Below are positions 11,623 to 25,200 of a stretch of DNA of 64,000 nucleotides, in pieces. Made by a program: the position numbers and the translations under genes. Source of the DNA: Mesodorylaimus sp. YZB2_4 (taxonomy: Eukaryota > Nematoda > Enoplea > Dorylaimida > Dorylaimidae). How positions within the stretch are numbered: the first letter of the stretch is position 1; each line of letters begins with the position of its first letter. Below the pieces are notes generated by a model that was not told the DNA's origin, did not search any database, and saw nothing but the letters and a program-made list of their open reading frames with translations. The DNA is taken from contig JASANH010000647.1 of NCBI GenBank assembly GCA_030248295.1, positions 806,001 to 870,000 on the forward strand, written 5' to 3'.

Positions 11623-14600
11623 CTAATCTTCGTTCAGGTTGAATTCATCGTCATCAACTTGTGCACCGCCCTAAAATAAAGATTACACATTAATTCATAG
11701 AGTCTGATAGGTCTGATAAGTGAAGTCGGAAGAGCATACCTGCAGGGTTCTCTTCGCATATATGTTCAAAGCCCGTCATCTCAACCCTCAGAGCTATGCC
11801 CACATACCTCATCATCGTTCAAGTCCAGTTGATCCAAGTCTAAATCTAATTCATCCCCGAAATCCCCTTCGTCCTGGTCTGGCACTGTCTCCTTGACTTT
11901 TTCCGCTGGCGGTTCGCTAAATCGTTTTTGCTGGCTATCTTGCACAACTTGCGGCGGTGACTTGGAGGCTGTTGAGCCGGCTGCCATAGCTGCGATGTCC
12001 GGACCAGTAGCCATACCGGCCGAAGATGGTATCACCAAATCAGGCTGCAAATGAGCGCTGCGAGCAACATCTGGAGCCTAAACAGGAAAAACATTGAAAA
12101 TATTGAAAACATTGAAAGAACTACTGACCAGTTCACCCTGCCGAATCAAAAGCAGTTAAATTTTTTCTTACCTCAAAAAACGTGTCTTCTTCCTTTTCAT
12201 GAGCCGGCCTGTAGGGAGAATGCTGTTGGTGACGGCCACCAGCAGCAGCTTCTGGCGGCGGTGAAGTCGAACGTTTCGGTGGTTTTGGAACAGTGTCGCC
12301 ACCTCCTGGCGGATGCTGCCGCGGCGAATGATGAATAGGACCTTGCTGATGGAGACCACCGCCTGCAGGCAGTCCCGGCACGATCAGATTGCCATCAGGG
12401 TCAAAGCGAATAGCGCCACTAGCCTCAGCTTCGCGGATTTCTTCCAACACATTGCGTTCGTGATATGGCTAAAACATACAGTAGAGTGATTCTAGTTCGA
12501 CATCTGGACAAGCATGGCAGATGGACAAAGCACAAAGAGACTCATTAACATTAGATATTTATAATCATTCCATTCTTACCGGCACGTTGGCATACGCCGC
12601 AGCTGGGATTGGACGTCGACTCAGTTGTTGTAAATATTGTTCGGCCTTATAATGTTCCTTTAAACCAGGGAACAGATTTTCATACTTTGTGGGATCGGCC
12701 AAACTTTCCGCCGCTTTCTGATTAACGGCCGCGACTCGGTCTTTCCACATTGATACCACTCTAAATGGTAAAACCTTAAATGCTTTCTTACCGCAAAAAT
12801 TTTTCGAAAATTTTTTACCTCGAAATTTGGCTCGGTAAATAAGTTCGAGCGAAAAAGGCAGCCTCGGCCAATCGATTCGTGCTTATAAGAATTTCTAAGC
12901 AATCTTCCACTCGTCCCAACAGGAAATTCGAAGCGAAAGCGACGTTATTTTGACCAGAGTCCAACGACGTCTCGGCCAACTTATTCATCAAGTTCGATGA
13001 GCCCGCAGAGCTGGCCAGCAATAACAATCCCCCATAGTCCTTCGCCCGACCAAGACATTCACCGGCTAATAATAGTTCGCTTTTTGCTGTCGCCGCTTGG
13101 CTCAACAATTTCCACTTTTCCTCCGACTACAACGAAAACACGTTCGTGCTGGTGTGCGCCGCAGGCAATAAGATAAACTTACGTCAGATTCCACAGCAAT
13201 ATCATACGCCGTTTTCAAGTCGCCCAGATGGATGGCCAAATCGAACCGATGCTCTGGATCTTGAGATACAGCCAACGCTTGCTTTTTGAATCCCTAAAGA
13301 GTGCCATAAATTTAGAATTGCAAGCGTGCCGCAAAAAAGCAACTGCCTCACCTGTTTCTCCAAAAAGTGAGCCACACGCGTGCGCTGATCCTTGGGTATC
13401 GTAGGCAGCACTTTATCAGCGCTATCAAAATCTCGACGCATAACCGCGGTTTGATATTCCAACACCGACAGCAACAGTTGATAGCTCACGATGTTCAGGT
13501 CTTTGTCGCTCAGATAAAGACGACTCTCCTTCGGTATATAACCCAATAAGTACATCGGCCTGAAAGTGTGTTGCTTGCATACGGCAACTGGGGTAAACTC
13601 GACAACTTACCTGTCCAGATGGGCCACAGTTACGATTTCGCCACCAACATAATAGTTCAGGCGATTATGAGCTGTCGTGTACACGAAACAGTCTCCGATC
13701 CATAAGCCGGTCTTTACAGAATCTTGCACTTCCCCAATCACTTCAAACGCATCATCTATTCCATCTTCGCTAATCTTGTCACTGCCAGGCGGAGTATTGG
13801 CAACGACGTCGGCGTTATAACGTAGAATGTAAACAGACTCCTCCGTACAAACTGCCAACTGTTCTCCATTTTCCGACCAGAACGAGTGTTTCGGTAAGAT
13901 TTCTATGCGCCGAACCAGTTGAGTCGTTTCCCAATCGTAGATACAAAATGAGTTTGACGATCGAACGCCCAGCATGGCTCCGCCAAAAATTGCTAAAACG
14001 AAATCATAAACGTATTTGCTCGTGCTTTTACAAGGCCAGGTAACAAACAGTCATACCATCAATGCTGTAATCCGGCTTTATGGACTTTGATTCCTTGAAA
14101 TTTTTGAAGATTTTCACAGTACTACCGCTTTCCCTAGTGGCGTACGTGTTTGAGTCAGCGGCCCAGACGAACTCCATGGCCGAACCAAAGGCTTTATTTC
14201 TCAAAGCCATGGCGGTGTAAATGATGTACTCGCCATCCCCACAAGCCACGACAAAGCTGAAACAGAGATAAGTGAAGCAGATAAACGAAATTCAACCAAT
14301 ATACTCCTACCGTCCATTTGGATTATGCTGCAATGTTTGGGGATAGATTTCGCAAGCTCCCATATCCTTGACGGCCAGGGGCAATCGTTCGCCATCCTTT
14401 AATTCCGATGCCCCTTCTGGCCCGCCAAGAAGTTTCAAGTTGGCTTGTTGGATTTCGGAATGGCGAGCCCAAATGATCTTCCCAGTAGCGTCCATACTAA
14501 TAGCTGGTTCTTCGCGTCCCAACTAGAACGAAGATGGCAGAATTCAGGCACACGATATCCCCGATGCGAGAAGTCAGTTACCTTGATGATGATGCTACCC

Positions 14601-15880
14601 TCGTCGTAGCCTAATGCCACCGTGTTCGAGCCTTTCAGAGCAGTAATGGCCCAGACACGTTCCAAACCGTAATTCAAGGTGGTTTCAAGACGATTCGTGT
14701 TCGTGTGCCAAATACGAACAGTGCCTGAAATAGCAGCGGGGAGTTAACAGGGAGCCAAGGGAGCAAATCAGAGGTCATTACTGTCTTCCGATCCAGTAAG
14801 GATAATCGGTAGCTCAGGATGGAAACAAACAGCCGAAATGTTTTGGGCGTGCCCGTCTAAAGTGGCAACGCAAGTTTTGTTCTGATAATCCCAGATCTTT
14901 ACCAAGCGATCATCGGCACCACTTATCAAATAGGGCTTGTCGCCTCCATGATAATAATCTACGCAATTCACGCCTTTCTCGTGGCCCTCCAACGTAAAAT
15001 TTGGATGATTGGAACCAAGTTGCCAAACCTAAAAAGGAATCTCATGTCTAGGTTTCAACATAGCCTCAGCACACACGAACCTTGATCGTTCGATCCAAAG
15101 AAGCAGTTGCGAAAGTGTTGTTATCCTTGGGATTGATGACCACTTGCATAACGTAATGCGTATGACCTTCGAAGACTTGTTTGCACTGCCATTTATTGTC
15201 CCAGTCCCAAAGCTTCACCAGCATGTCATCTGAAAAACTTTCGGGTCAGTTCCTCTTAATCAAAAGCCGAACCAGTGAACAGAGGTTGATTACCGCTGCT
15301 AGTAAGCAAATACGGCTGCGTCGGATGAACGGCGATTGACCGCAAGTAATCCGAATGTGCCTCAAATTGGTGCACACGCTCCAACGTATTGTAATTGTAC
15401 ACCCGTATTTGCATGTCGTCCTGAGTCAAACAGATCCGATCAAAATGCCTCAATTAACAGAACGTCAATAACTTACCGAGCCAGTCACAACCCAATTCTT
15501 CCTCGGAACAAAACGAGCTACACGGACCGGTAGATCGCATACTTCAAATGATTTTACCAATTGCTAAAAAGAGCATGTAGACGTAAAGAAGGCAGCAATA
15601 TTGACAAGTGAGGGGGACTTCATAAACCGAAGATCAACACGTACAGTATGTATCCTTTCTGCATGCGCTCACCTGAGTCTCGTAATTCCATATGTGCACG
15701 TTGCCATTGTATAAACTAGCAAGCATCCATGGCTCCGTTGGGTGTAAATCGACAGATTTCACACGATCTGATCTCGCCAACAACTTTCTCTTCACATCCA
15801 ATCGAAGTGGCTAAATTTGTGTATCAGAATATCAACGCTGGAAGAAGTAATTATCACACGTTGTAAGAAGTGCTTACCAT
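11623..15880 (-). CDS. COPB2: Coatomer subunit beta' (COPB2)
   Basis: Part of the COPI coat that forms Golgi-to-ER vesicles; its WD40 propellers bind dilysine cargo. There are 17 exons on the minus strand: 15880-15878, 15810-15673, 15563-15477, 15420-15294, 15229-15081, 15028-14782, 14724-14582, 14522-14311, 14256-14057, 13992-13611, 13559-13352, 13293-13183, 13126-12819, 12760-12580, 12468-12172, 12044-11808, 11670-11623. They sum to 3078 bases (1025 aa). Near-invariant blocks include [75 protein letters not shown] and [20 protein letters not shown]. The first coding exon is only the ATG, with an intron directly after it. The C-terminal tail is longer than the human one (about 906 aa): Pro/Gln/Ser-rich, then an acidic [16 protein letters not shown] stretch. 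Confidence 0.97.
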
Positions 15881-18800
15881 GATTCCGACGTCTTTTAAAA
15901 GATCAAAATATTACTATAAAATCAACGATTCGCCTACAAAATGATTGCGCGATAGGAGATGGAAATAAAAATATTGCCATAGATCCATATCCACGTCAAC
16001 GTCAACTCCGTCCAGGCGCGCACACCGGCCTCCCCACTATGTGGCAGCCTGTGCCAGTTTGTCATAAGCAGCAAAATTGTGCGACATTTAAAAACATGCC
16101 ACTTGAACTGGTTTTGGGGCACTTCAATTACTGGATGGTCTGACATGGACATGGACATGGACATGGAGAAATACGTCAGGAAAGCTGTGGTGGGGAAAAA
16201 TTGCTAATAATAATTTGATATTCGCCGGATTTTAGCCAGCCCCCTTCGAAGTGCAGGCAGGTCGACTATTGTACCTATGTGCCCTTCTATGGTGAAATAC
16301 TGTAAGGACTTTATGCGGGATTGACGCGCCACGTGCAAGTCGATGTACACACTGGCTGAGCACATGTTACACACTCATGCCTACTTCGGCGCTTACGTGA
16401 CCGACAAGATTGGGCTAGCACAGGTAGAAAGCTAAAAATTCAGCCTTCTGAGTGCACCCACTGCAAGATTGTAAAAAAATATGTTCATTCGGTCTTATTG
16501 GACAGAAGTTATGGAAGCTCCAAGGCCCCGCATTGCGCTTATGGCCGGCTGCACGGGCTTCTACTGGTTCTTTCAATTCCTAAAGATCCGTACCGAGCCT
16601 TATCTCAAAACTCACGATCAGAAGCTAAAAACTGCATGGTCGTCAAAAGGGGAGCCAAAACGCTTCTTTTGAAGTGTCCGACATTACACCAACAAAACGT
16701 GAGTGCACTGCTGATGGATACATGTCAAGAAGTGAATTCTGCGCAAGAACTGGTCGCTTTGAACCAAGAATCTCAATATCAAATTATCATGAAAATTTCA
16801 TTAACGTCGCTTTAGGTCGATTCAGTTTCGTCGTCGAAGCCGCACCGTAGCACCGCTGGTACCGCCGCGACACGATGGTACCGTCGACGGAGGATTCGTG
16901 CGAAAGGAGCAACTAAATCTGGAAGCTTGTTTTCGATTTCATTAAGAGCCGCATGCGATCCACGTGAGCGAACAGCCTTTCACGCTGTGCTGATTACGAG
17001 TGTCAGTTGTCATTGATCCAAGTCAATGTGATTCGTCTCCTTGCTACCAGTTCTATGCACTGCACCGAACCTGTATTTATGCATTATGAAAATCCAAGCC
17101 TCGATGTCGGCGTCTCGACCTTCTCTGGTGCTCTTTATAAAGTGCTAATGGACGGCAGAGATCGTTGGTAATATCTCCCTGGTGCATATCGGCGTTGAAG
17201 CTCGCAGCCGCGGATATCACTTCGAGCACTCCTGCTGGTCGTGGTAGTCGGCAGCCGAAGGATTATAATTTGCGTTTAGTCAGTGTCTGGCCAGCCATTG
17301 TGCTACTGTCAATGACATTCTCTGTTTCCAGGTTCTGCGTACAGTATTATGTACATGCGACCGCGATCTGTGTAAACCTGTGGACCTTACCAGATCCTAC
17401 GTGTATGTTTGGCTTACTTCGAGCTCGTGCGATATCCACTGACATCAAAACCATCCGCCCCACCTCCGTTTGTTCCGTTAGATAAGGCGTCTCAGGGGCT
17501 TGAGAAGTCTATCAGGTAAGCTAGTGACGTCAGGTAGTTGTCGGTCAGGTCTCCCAATAAGCCATAGCTCCTGTTTCAAAATAGTAAGAGCAGACGATGG
17601 CGAGCTGAAACGATCTGTCAGAAAATATAATTTATGGGCAGAGGACGTCAAAAGGCGATCACTTTTAATCATTCTCGCGAAATTTATCTTATGGATATAA
17701 TCTTTTTTTAATTTTCATATGGCTTTATGTCACGCATGGGAGGTAGTGTCATCTCTGATCCGTGGGTGGCTTTCGTGTCCGAGGTCTACATTACTGTATA
17801 TTGTGAGAAGAAACGGACCAAGAAAAAAAGCCTAACGTTGAACAGTTAATTATTGGTTTTATCTGAGCAGCCTGATCGCCTCGGAATTGCCGACGCATTT
17901 CCTCAACTTGTGACGCCATTTGGGCTGGCTCGCTCCAAAAGGAAATATTTCGCTGGTGTGCTTCACATCAGACTGCATCGGCTCCGGTTATTTCCCTCAC
18001 TGCCAGCCTTTCCTGTTTTGCACGGATCTAGCCATAGAAAACACCGGCTTTCAGGAGAACGTAACTAGATTAACTAATTAGCTTCTCTAGTAGGGCTACG
18101 TAGCTTTCCTAGGTTTTGGTCCGCTCTCCTACGGTCTCTACCGTAGGCAAACATAGAGGTAGGGTAGCCGATTTCACCAGACCACTCAACGCGGATTATG
18201 TTTTTCATTTTTCTCTCGGCGAATCAATGAAGACATGTCGACAGCACAAATGCACCCACTTTTCTGATTCAAATCAGACCTAAATGAACAGTTCCCGGAC
18301 GACTCATCGAGAGTTGCATTAGCTGCCTGTGTGACGGCTGCTGCGAGGAACAACGTACATTTATCGAGGGGCTTTTTAATGGTAGAATGAGAATGGGTGC
18401 CCAGAGCACTAGAATAAATGGAGACTGAGAAAAATGAACGTCGTTCTCGCTAATGGAGACTGAGTTTTGTAATTGCTCCAGTCTACCGCTCAATTGAAAA
18501 GCTTTTCCCCGTTATATTAGTATCGGCTGTCTTTTGTTTAACGACCTGCCTCGAACTCGGATAAATGTGTATAATATGACCTAGCCGTGGCCTTCGTAAA
18601 GCTTGTCGGAGGAAGAAGCAAAAGGCGAGCGACTCTGCGTTTTCTTCTATTTGAATGACGGAAGGCGCTTATGTGCACGAGGCCTTATAATTTGGCCAGT
18701 CGTCTGTTTTATCGATGGACGTAAAGTCACGTTCAGCTTGTCCAAACGGTGTACACCCTTTCCCTATTTTGAATTTATTATGTTTAATTCGGTCCAATTT

Positions 18801-19632
18801 AAGAAATCGAGTAATCCTATCCCCAAGAAATTATGTTCCTGAACCCTCGCTCGAAGGAGAAGTAGACGGGACTACGCCCGGGAATGTTTTCTTCGCCTTT
18901 TTCATGACACCCGTAATGTGGCGTACATCTTGGCTGTGAGGTCATAACGATAACGTAGGCCTAGCAAATACCCATTATCACAAGAGAAGCCAATGGCGAG
19001 CCGTTTCATGTGCTTCGTGTTCGACCAAGCACACGTCGATCTTTGAATCTGATTTCTGCTCGATCAACACAGCCGGACCTTGTTTGGCGCGATGGACTTT
19101 TTCTCGCAACTAGGCTAAGGCCATGTGGACGAGCAAGAATGCCGTCTTACGGTTTCCTAGGGCCAGTAGGTTTGCTCGGTCCGCTGCTGTCGTGTGACGT
19201 CCTTCGCCTTCATTTCATCATAGCCCCACGGGTTCCTTATCAATATGCCCTAATTCACAAGATGCACCGGATCCAATTGCCAACGTCTCATTCTACGCTC
19301 ACTCGAACGAAGCCGAGTTGACGAGATAGCTAGCTGCGGATTTGTACCGTAGTATTCGTAATTATAAACCTGGCCCGAGGCCGGTTTCTTTCCGCTCTTC
19401 TGTACGGGTGGGCTAATTATGAACAAGGGGATTTCTATGAATTTCTAGTTGTAACTACGCATGAAAAAACCCATCTCTGGTCCCGACTGTAGGCAGCTAT
19501 TGATACGTTCGTTCTATTCTTTCATAGAAATGTTCGCTTTTATGCGTATTCCATGACGGTCAGCCCCAGCCCACCTGAAGTTACCACATTCGCCACATTG
19601 TCAATTTCGAGCTAAACGCGAGTGATTCGATT
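15881..19632. other. Long intergenic stretch with a short hexamer repeat
   Basis: No supported gene over 3.7 kb. A (ACATGG)n tandem repeat of about four units lies at 16143-16167. The right end should hold the GPCR promoter. Confidence 0.45.
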
Positions 19633-20799
19633 ATGAATGTGAAGAAAAAAGTTTACGCCATGGCCATGAATCTCACTTCCGAATTTGAAAATTCGACCGT
19701 TTTGAATTCGACTGAAATACAACCGAGTGCTTGGTCATTATCCGAGTTCTCCTTGTTATCGTTTACCCTCTGCCTCATCCTCATCATCGTGTTGGGTGTG
19801 GTTGGCAACTTTCTCGTCATTTACGTTCAGATACGTACGACCTTGAACAGAGGCCCGACTTCGACTATCGATGTGTATATTTTCCATTTGAGCGTAGCTG
19901 ATTTCTTATTCCTTCTCTTCTGCGTCCCATTCCAAGGCACCGTTTACATATTCAACAACTGGCCGTACGGACTGGCCTTGTGCAAGGTGGCATATTTCTG
20001 CCAATCAGTCACGATGTATGCCAGTATTTGGTTTCTAACTTGGATGAGTGTGGACAGGGCCGTGGCCATTGGATACCCGCTTAAATCAGTCAAATGGCGC
20101 ACTGTGGAATTGGCTACCAAAATGAGCATAGCAGTGTGGACCGTGTCTATTCTTCTCTCCACCCCCTATCTCATGCTCTACACGACCATCAGCTACCCCG
20201 AATCGACCGTCTGCTACGACGACTGGCCTCCGGACATGTACGAGTACAGGAGATGGTCTATCCTCTTCGTCTTTTTCCTTACGTTCGCACTGCCCACTGT
20301 GATCATATTCTGCATGGCCGTCCTCGTGTGCTGCGCCATCCAGTCATCAGTACAAGAACCCCTGCTGCGCACAGAGAGCTGTGCCGGACACCACACCGAT
20401 ACGAGGCCACTACATCGGCGTCGTAGACGGCGCGTGGTATGGTTAGTGTTCGCCTTATCAGTCGTGCAGCTGGTGTGCTGGTGTCCTCATAGCGTGACGC
20501 TGGTCTGGTTAAACTTCGATCGATCAGCTTGGGAATGGGTAGAGGACCACAGCTGGACGTATTTCGTTATGAATATTCTTAATCACATGGGCACTTATTT
20601 GCACTCGTGCGTGAATCCCGTCCTCTACAGTCTCGCTTCGGAACAGTTTCGAGTTCGTCTAGTGCACGCATTCCGAGGAGAGCGAAGAAGCCCAAATGGC
20701 TCGATGACAGTGTCATGCTACAACACTGGCGCTCAGGCAGCTACTACTACGACCACGCCCCATTTGGTGGCAAAGAAAAACTCGAAAACTCCTCTGTAG
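19633..20799 (+). CDS. Class A GPCR, galanin/allatostatin-A receptor-like
   Basis: Seven-transmembrane peptide receptor encoded by one exon, 388 aa. The N-terminus has Asn-glycosylation sites (NLT, NST, NST). TM1 has GN; TM2 has LSVADFLFLLFCVPFQ, very like galanin and allatostatin-A receptors; then NNWPYG and the TM3 Cys (ALCK). TM3 ends SVDRAVAIGYPL, so the DRY motif is DRA. ECL2 has the pairing Cys (TVCYDDW). TM6 carries CWCPHSV in place of CWxP, and TM7 has NPVLYS. An RRRRRR basic patch precedes TM6. The start at 19633 is the first ATG; a second in-frame start lies shortly after. The ligand cannot be told from sequence, and kisspeptin- or galanin-like receptors are alternatives. The intronless state could reflect retrocopying. 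Confidence 0.9.
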   Translation: MNVKKKVYAMAMNLTSEFENSTVLNSTEIQPSAWSLSEFSLLSFTLCLILIIVLGVVGNFLVIYVQIRTTLNRGPTSTIDVYIFHLSVADFLFLLFCVPFQGTVYIFNNWPYGLALCKVAYFCQSVTMYASIWFLTWMSVDRAVAIGYPLKSVKWRTVELATKMSIAVWTVSILLSTPYLMLYTTISYPESTVCYDDWPPDMYEYRRWSILFVFFLTFALPTVIIFCMAVLVCCAIQSSVQEPLLRTESCAGHHTDTRPLHRRRRRRVVWLVFALSVVQLVCWCPHSVTLVWLNFDRSAWEWVEDHSWTYFVMNILNHMGTYLHSCVNPVLYSLASEQFRVRLVHAFRGERRSPNGSMTVSCYNTGAQAATTTTTPHLVAKKNSKTPL

Positions 20800-22219
20800 C
20801 TCCGAATCAGTGCCGTGATGTGATCAGTCGGTGGTGTGATGTTCGCGGTGTCCAATTTGTGCATCTCATTATCGTAATAAACGGAACGTTCGCACCTAAT
20901 CGTACGTGTGGGTGGCCGTTCAGCAGGGATCTTGTCTCTTGCATGCATCCAAGCAATTATCAAAGTTATGCCTACTAGGCTATGCACGTAGGTGTAATGT
21001 CGAGATATGTATTCATCGACTGAATGTGTTTGGAATCCTATGTCTGCCGCCCCTCCCCCGTGCTGTAAGTTGAAGCTGGTGTGGTAAGTGCACATTGCGG
21101 ACTTTACTTATTCTCCTATTGCACAGTCGATCCGACAGGCATGGATGCCATGCCCTCTCGACGAACTACTAGGCCTGTGCTTCAGCCATCAACGCTTCTC
21201 AGCCTATCCGGCAATCAGGCATCAGCTCTCTTTTGTTCGCTTCCTCATTGCACCTCCTGCACGATAAAGGGACAGATTCCTTGCACCGCCCATCCTGTAA
21301 GTCTAGAAAGGCGCCTGTCTAACGAGCCAGAATTGAAGGAGATGCTCTGGTCAAGAATGCCGATCAACTGAATTTACAGGCGAAGTTCTCGCCCACCACC
21401 TGCTGTGCACATGCTTTTATGTCATGCTGTGCCCCTTTATCATTGTTACACTTGGATAGTGAAGACTGCGGTGCGGCCCGCATCTCAAGCTCGAGTTCGA
21501 AGGCACCAAGCCAAAACGAAGATTTTAAATCCGATCCAACACCTAATTCTAAGACAAAGCCGGGATGCTTTGCAAGTACGTTCAGGCGATAGATGTACTA
21601 TCAGTCTATGCACCCACAAGAATACAAAACAGCAAAATATTCAAAGGGAATTCATTAGCACGCTACCAGCCGACGTGACATTCAATGACCCTGCAATCCA
21701 GTCCAGAAAAATGTGGTCGGTAAGTGCCGTCGGTGCAAGCATGCCTATAGCTGTGACTTGAATCCAAGATAAAGTCTACAACGGACTTTTCAGGAAGGAC
21801 TAATAAGCTATACCTCTAATTCCATTTATTGTGTAAGACTTCCAATGTCATGAAAGATAAGGTTACTCAAACGAAAAAACGCCTGAGCTAATTACTGGCG
21901 CCGATTTTCCTTCTGTAGTATCATTTTCTGGCCATTGTTAGTCCCCTCAATTGAGGGCTGCCGATGTCTGGCTCGATGCCAGAGGTCGGTCTGAACGGGC
22001 ACATGCTGTCTTGCCTCACGTTAATAGACTTTACCTGCGAGGTACGATAATACCACGCGCCATTGTCGGAAAAACCAGTCTCGCGCTCGGACCAAAGTTT
22101 TAGTCCCATTGCCAATAAACCCACTGTGCACTGTTGGAATCGTTCCCAAAGCTTCCCTAAACACTTTTTTCGTTAGATCTTATGGTTTTTCGACTGGCCT
22201 GTTTTGAATCTACATTTTG
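20800..22219. other. Intergenic stretch after the GPCR
   Basis: No supported gene; short frames lack domains. Confidence 0.4.
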
Positions 22220-25200
22220 ATGGAAGCAACAATCTTTTGCAAACTTTGCTTCAGCCTAGGAGCGAACGGTAATATAAGCGAAGGAAATTTGGATTTTATT
22301 CAAAAAGAGGCCAGTCGGCATGCTGAAGTGCATCGATTGCTATCAGAGTTGATTACTGGACACGCCAAGTGCGAGATATTTGTTCGGCGAGGCATCGATG
22401 CAAAGACGGATGAAAAATGTGAACAGAAAGGGAATCTCTCCGTGGCTAAAAAACGTGTGCTTGATGATGCCCGTTGTGCTGATCAGTCAAATAGAAGATA
22501 TACGAGTATGATCGGAAAGTAAGTTGGGTGCCTATTTCTTTATCACGGAGACGCCACAGGTTTTATCTGTTCGTGTATATACACTATCTAGGTACAGGTA
22601 ATGGTGGTAATGGCTCGTAGGTCTGTGATTAGGTGAGTTGGGCGCTTTTGCAGTTTGTCCCCCCAATCTCTTAAATCCAGTCCATCCTAGCCTCAGCCTA
22701 GGGCTAAGACTAACAAGGGAACATCGCCAACCGTTAAGTCGAATTTTGGAAAACCAAAAATTGTGACATGTTCCTGGGTGCAAAAGAAAGCTCTGTGCAA
22801 ATCATCAGAGGTGTCTGGCCAACTGGTCAGTTGTGGTCAGCGCGAAGAGTACAGTGAAATTTTCAAATTCTGCTTGATTTTTTTGGTTTTTTTCAGAAAA
22901 AAAACCCAATCCCAAGTGTTGGAAGCTTAAACTCGAAACTCCGAACCCAAAAATCTAGTTTGGAAAGAACTTTGCGTGTTATTCTCAACGCTCAGCTTCG
23001 TTAACCAACAAAAATTCTGGACTTTATACGCTGACCACTGCTGACCAGTTGGCCAGACGCCTCTAATACAGTATTTTGCACATAGCTTTCTTTTGCACCT
23101 AGGAACATATTACAATTTTTGATTTCTCAAAGTTCGACTTAACGGTTGGCGATGTTCCCTTGTAAGCCTGAATCCAGCCTATACAGCCTAAGCCTAAGCC
23201 TATTGGGGGACAAAGTGCAAAAGTGCCGTGAGCTGCCCCCACCCATCCGATTACGGTTTTTTTAAACAAGGATAGACATCCCTAGGATATAGGAGTAAGC
23301 CAACTCAAGTTGCAGACTTGTCAGCCACTTTCAGGGTTTTGGGTGTGTGTGCTTCGATATCGATTTTAAAAAATTTGTCCCTGTACAAGAAGAACTAAGA
23401 AAACCTGGAGTGTCTTATTTCAACTTGAAAAGCCATAAATAATATATCTGCTAGAATCACAAATGTTTCCATATGTAATACGGAGTTTTTCATCTTCTCC
23501 ATGGCGCCCATAATGCAGGGTTCAGGAATCTGAAGTGGGCAGTTCTGATAAAGTACAGTACACCTCTCGCCAGGTTTTATATACGGTTAAAAGCTTACCC
23601 TTCTACAGTAGCTAGTCGTGCTCCGAGCCGAAAAATTTTGCCTCACCCTAATATCGTTATGAAAATTACTACTTCATCTACTCAAACACAACCCAGACCC
23701 TAAAATTGTCGTTGTTTCCTAAAAGTGCGTAGGAGAGGTTTCCTCTGTCTCACAGAGGGCCTAGGCTTGTAATCCAAAGTAGAAGGTGTCCGCGCTGATT
23801 TTGGAAATGATATCGAGAAACTTTTAATGCCCAAATGTGTTGCAAATTTTTAATTTTTCCATTCAATTCCCGGCTAGGCTCCATTTGGAATAATAATAAT
23901 ATTCCTGGATATTGCTTGGGTACGTAAAGTAGGTCCAAAGCACTGAAACGAAAGGAACTAAAGCTCCCATAATGAGTTTTCTTGTGTGCCAAAATAAGTT
24001 GCTAATAACTTTATAGGTTTTTGATTTTACGCAAGTGCTGGTATGCGGGTGTTTCGACAATATGTAACATACTAACTGTAAATGTTGTTCAATACGACAT
24101 CATAATTTGGAGCATCCGTAAGTCCCTACTTGATTTTCTCTCCCAGTAGCCACTTGGTTGAATTTTTCCCCAAAGAGGCTCCAGGTGTAGTGTGAGCTTC
24201 CTATACCAGTGCATCCACAGACGCGGGGTTATCGGTTGCCGATCCAGTCCGGCTTGATCGGCCGGATCGGAAACTAAAATTTTCCTCGCTTTATTGGCTG
24301 GAAAATGATTATGCGGCGCTTTAATGAGAAAGTTCAATTTTTTCTCTTAAATCGGTATTAAATCTGGCTTTAGGAGCTGGCTAGTTTTCCTGCGCCTTCT
24401 GGAGTGGCCTGATAGCGACCGCGAGAAGCAGAGCAGGTTGGTGAGGGCGTGGTGCCAAATCTGTATCAACTCTACGTGTCACCAAATCCCTGTGTGTATT
24501 TTATTTTTGGAGCGGGTCGGCCAGATTAGATCAGGATCCAGGTCTGGAGTCGGATCAGTCGATTCTGGTCTGCATCCCTCTAACATACTGAATTACTTGC
24601 AACATTATAAAATGCCAAATATCAAAGAACGAAGTTTCACTATTCTAGCTCCAATCATTTTTTCCTGATATTGAAAAGCTGACCTTTTTGCTTGCAGGAA
24701 GTCCACCAGCTTGCTCGACCTTCGCAAGCATTGTCGGCGAGTTCTAGCCGGTAGGATAACAAACAGCAAAGCCTATTGCGCAATTTGCGAGGGTTACAAG
24801 ACTGTGAGCAGTGGTCGATTTATTCAAATAAGAACCGTTATTTGCCACGCCCAATATCATATCAACAAGCTATCATTCTCGTGCGACCGATGTACCTACG
24901 AAGGCACAACGTTCAGTGCTCTGTCATTCCACCTACAAGGCAAACACAAGGCTTCAACGAGGATGCAAGATTACGCTGATGTATTCGCAGTGCATTTGGA
25001 CGAAATTTCGAGTACAATAAATCATTGCTTTGGTAATTCGAATGAACAAGTCGGTCCAATGTAAGTAAAAAATTTGGAGTGCCATTCGCCGTTTTTGTTT
25101 TGTAGAGGCTCGACTGGCAGTCAATACTCTGCACGAAGCGGGCATGTGGGAGCGTCACCCCGTGAGGACGATGTTTCAGCCATGGGCTGGGTCGGAAGAC

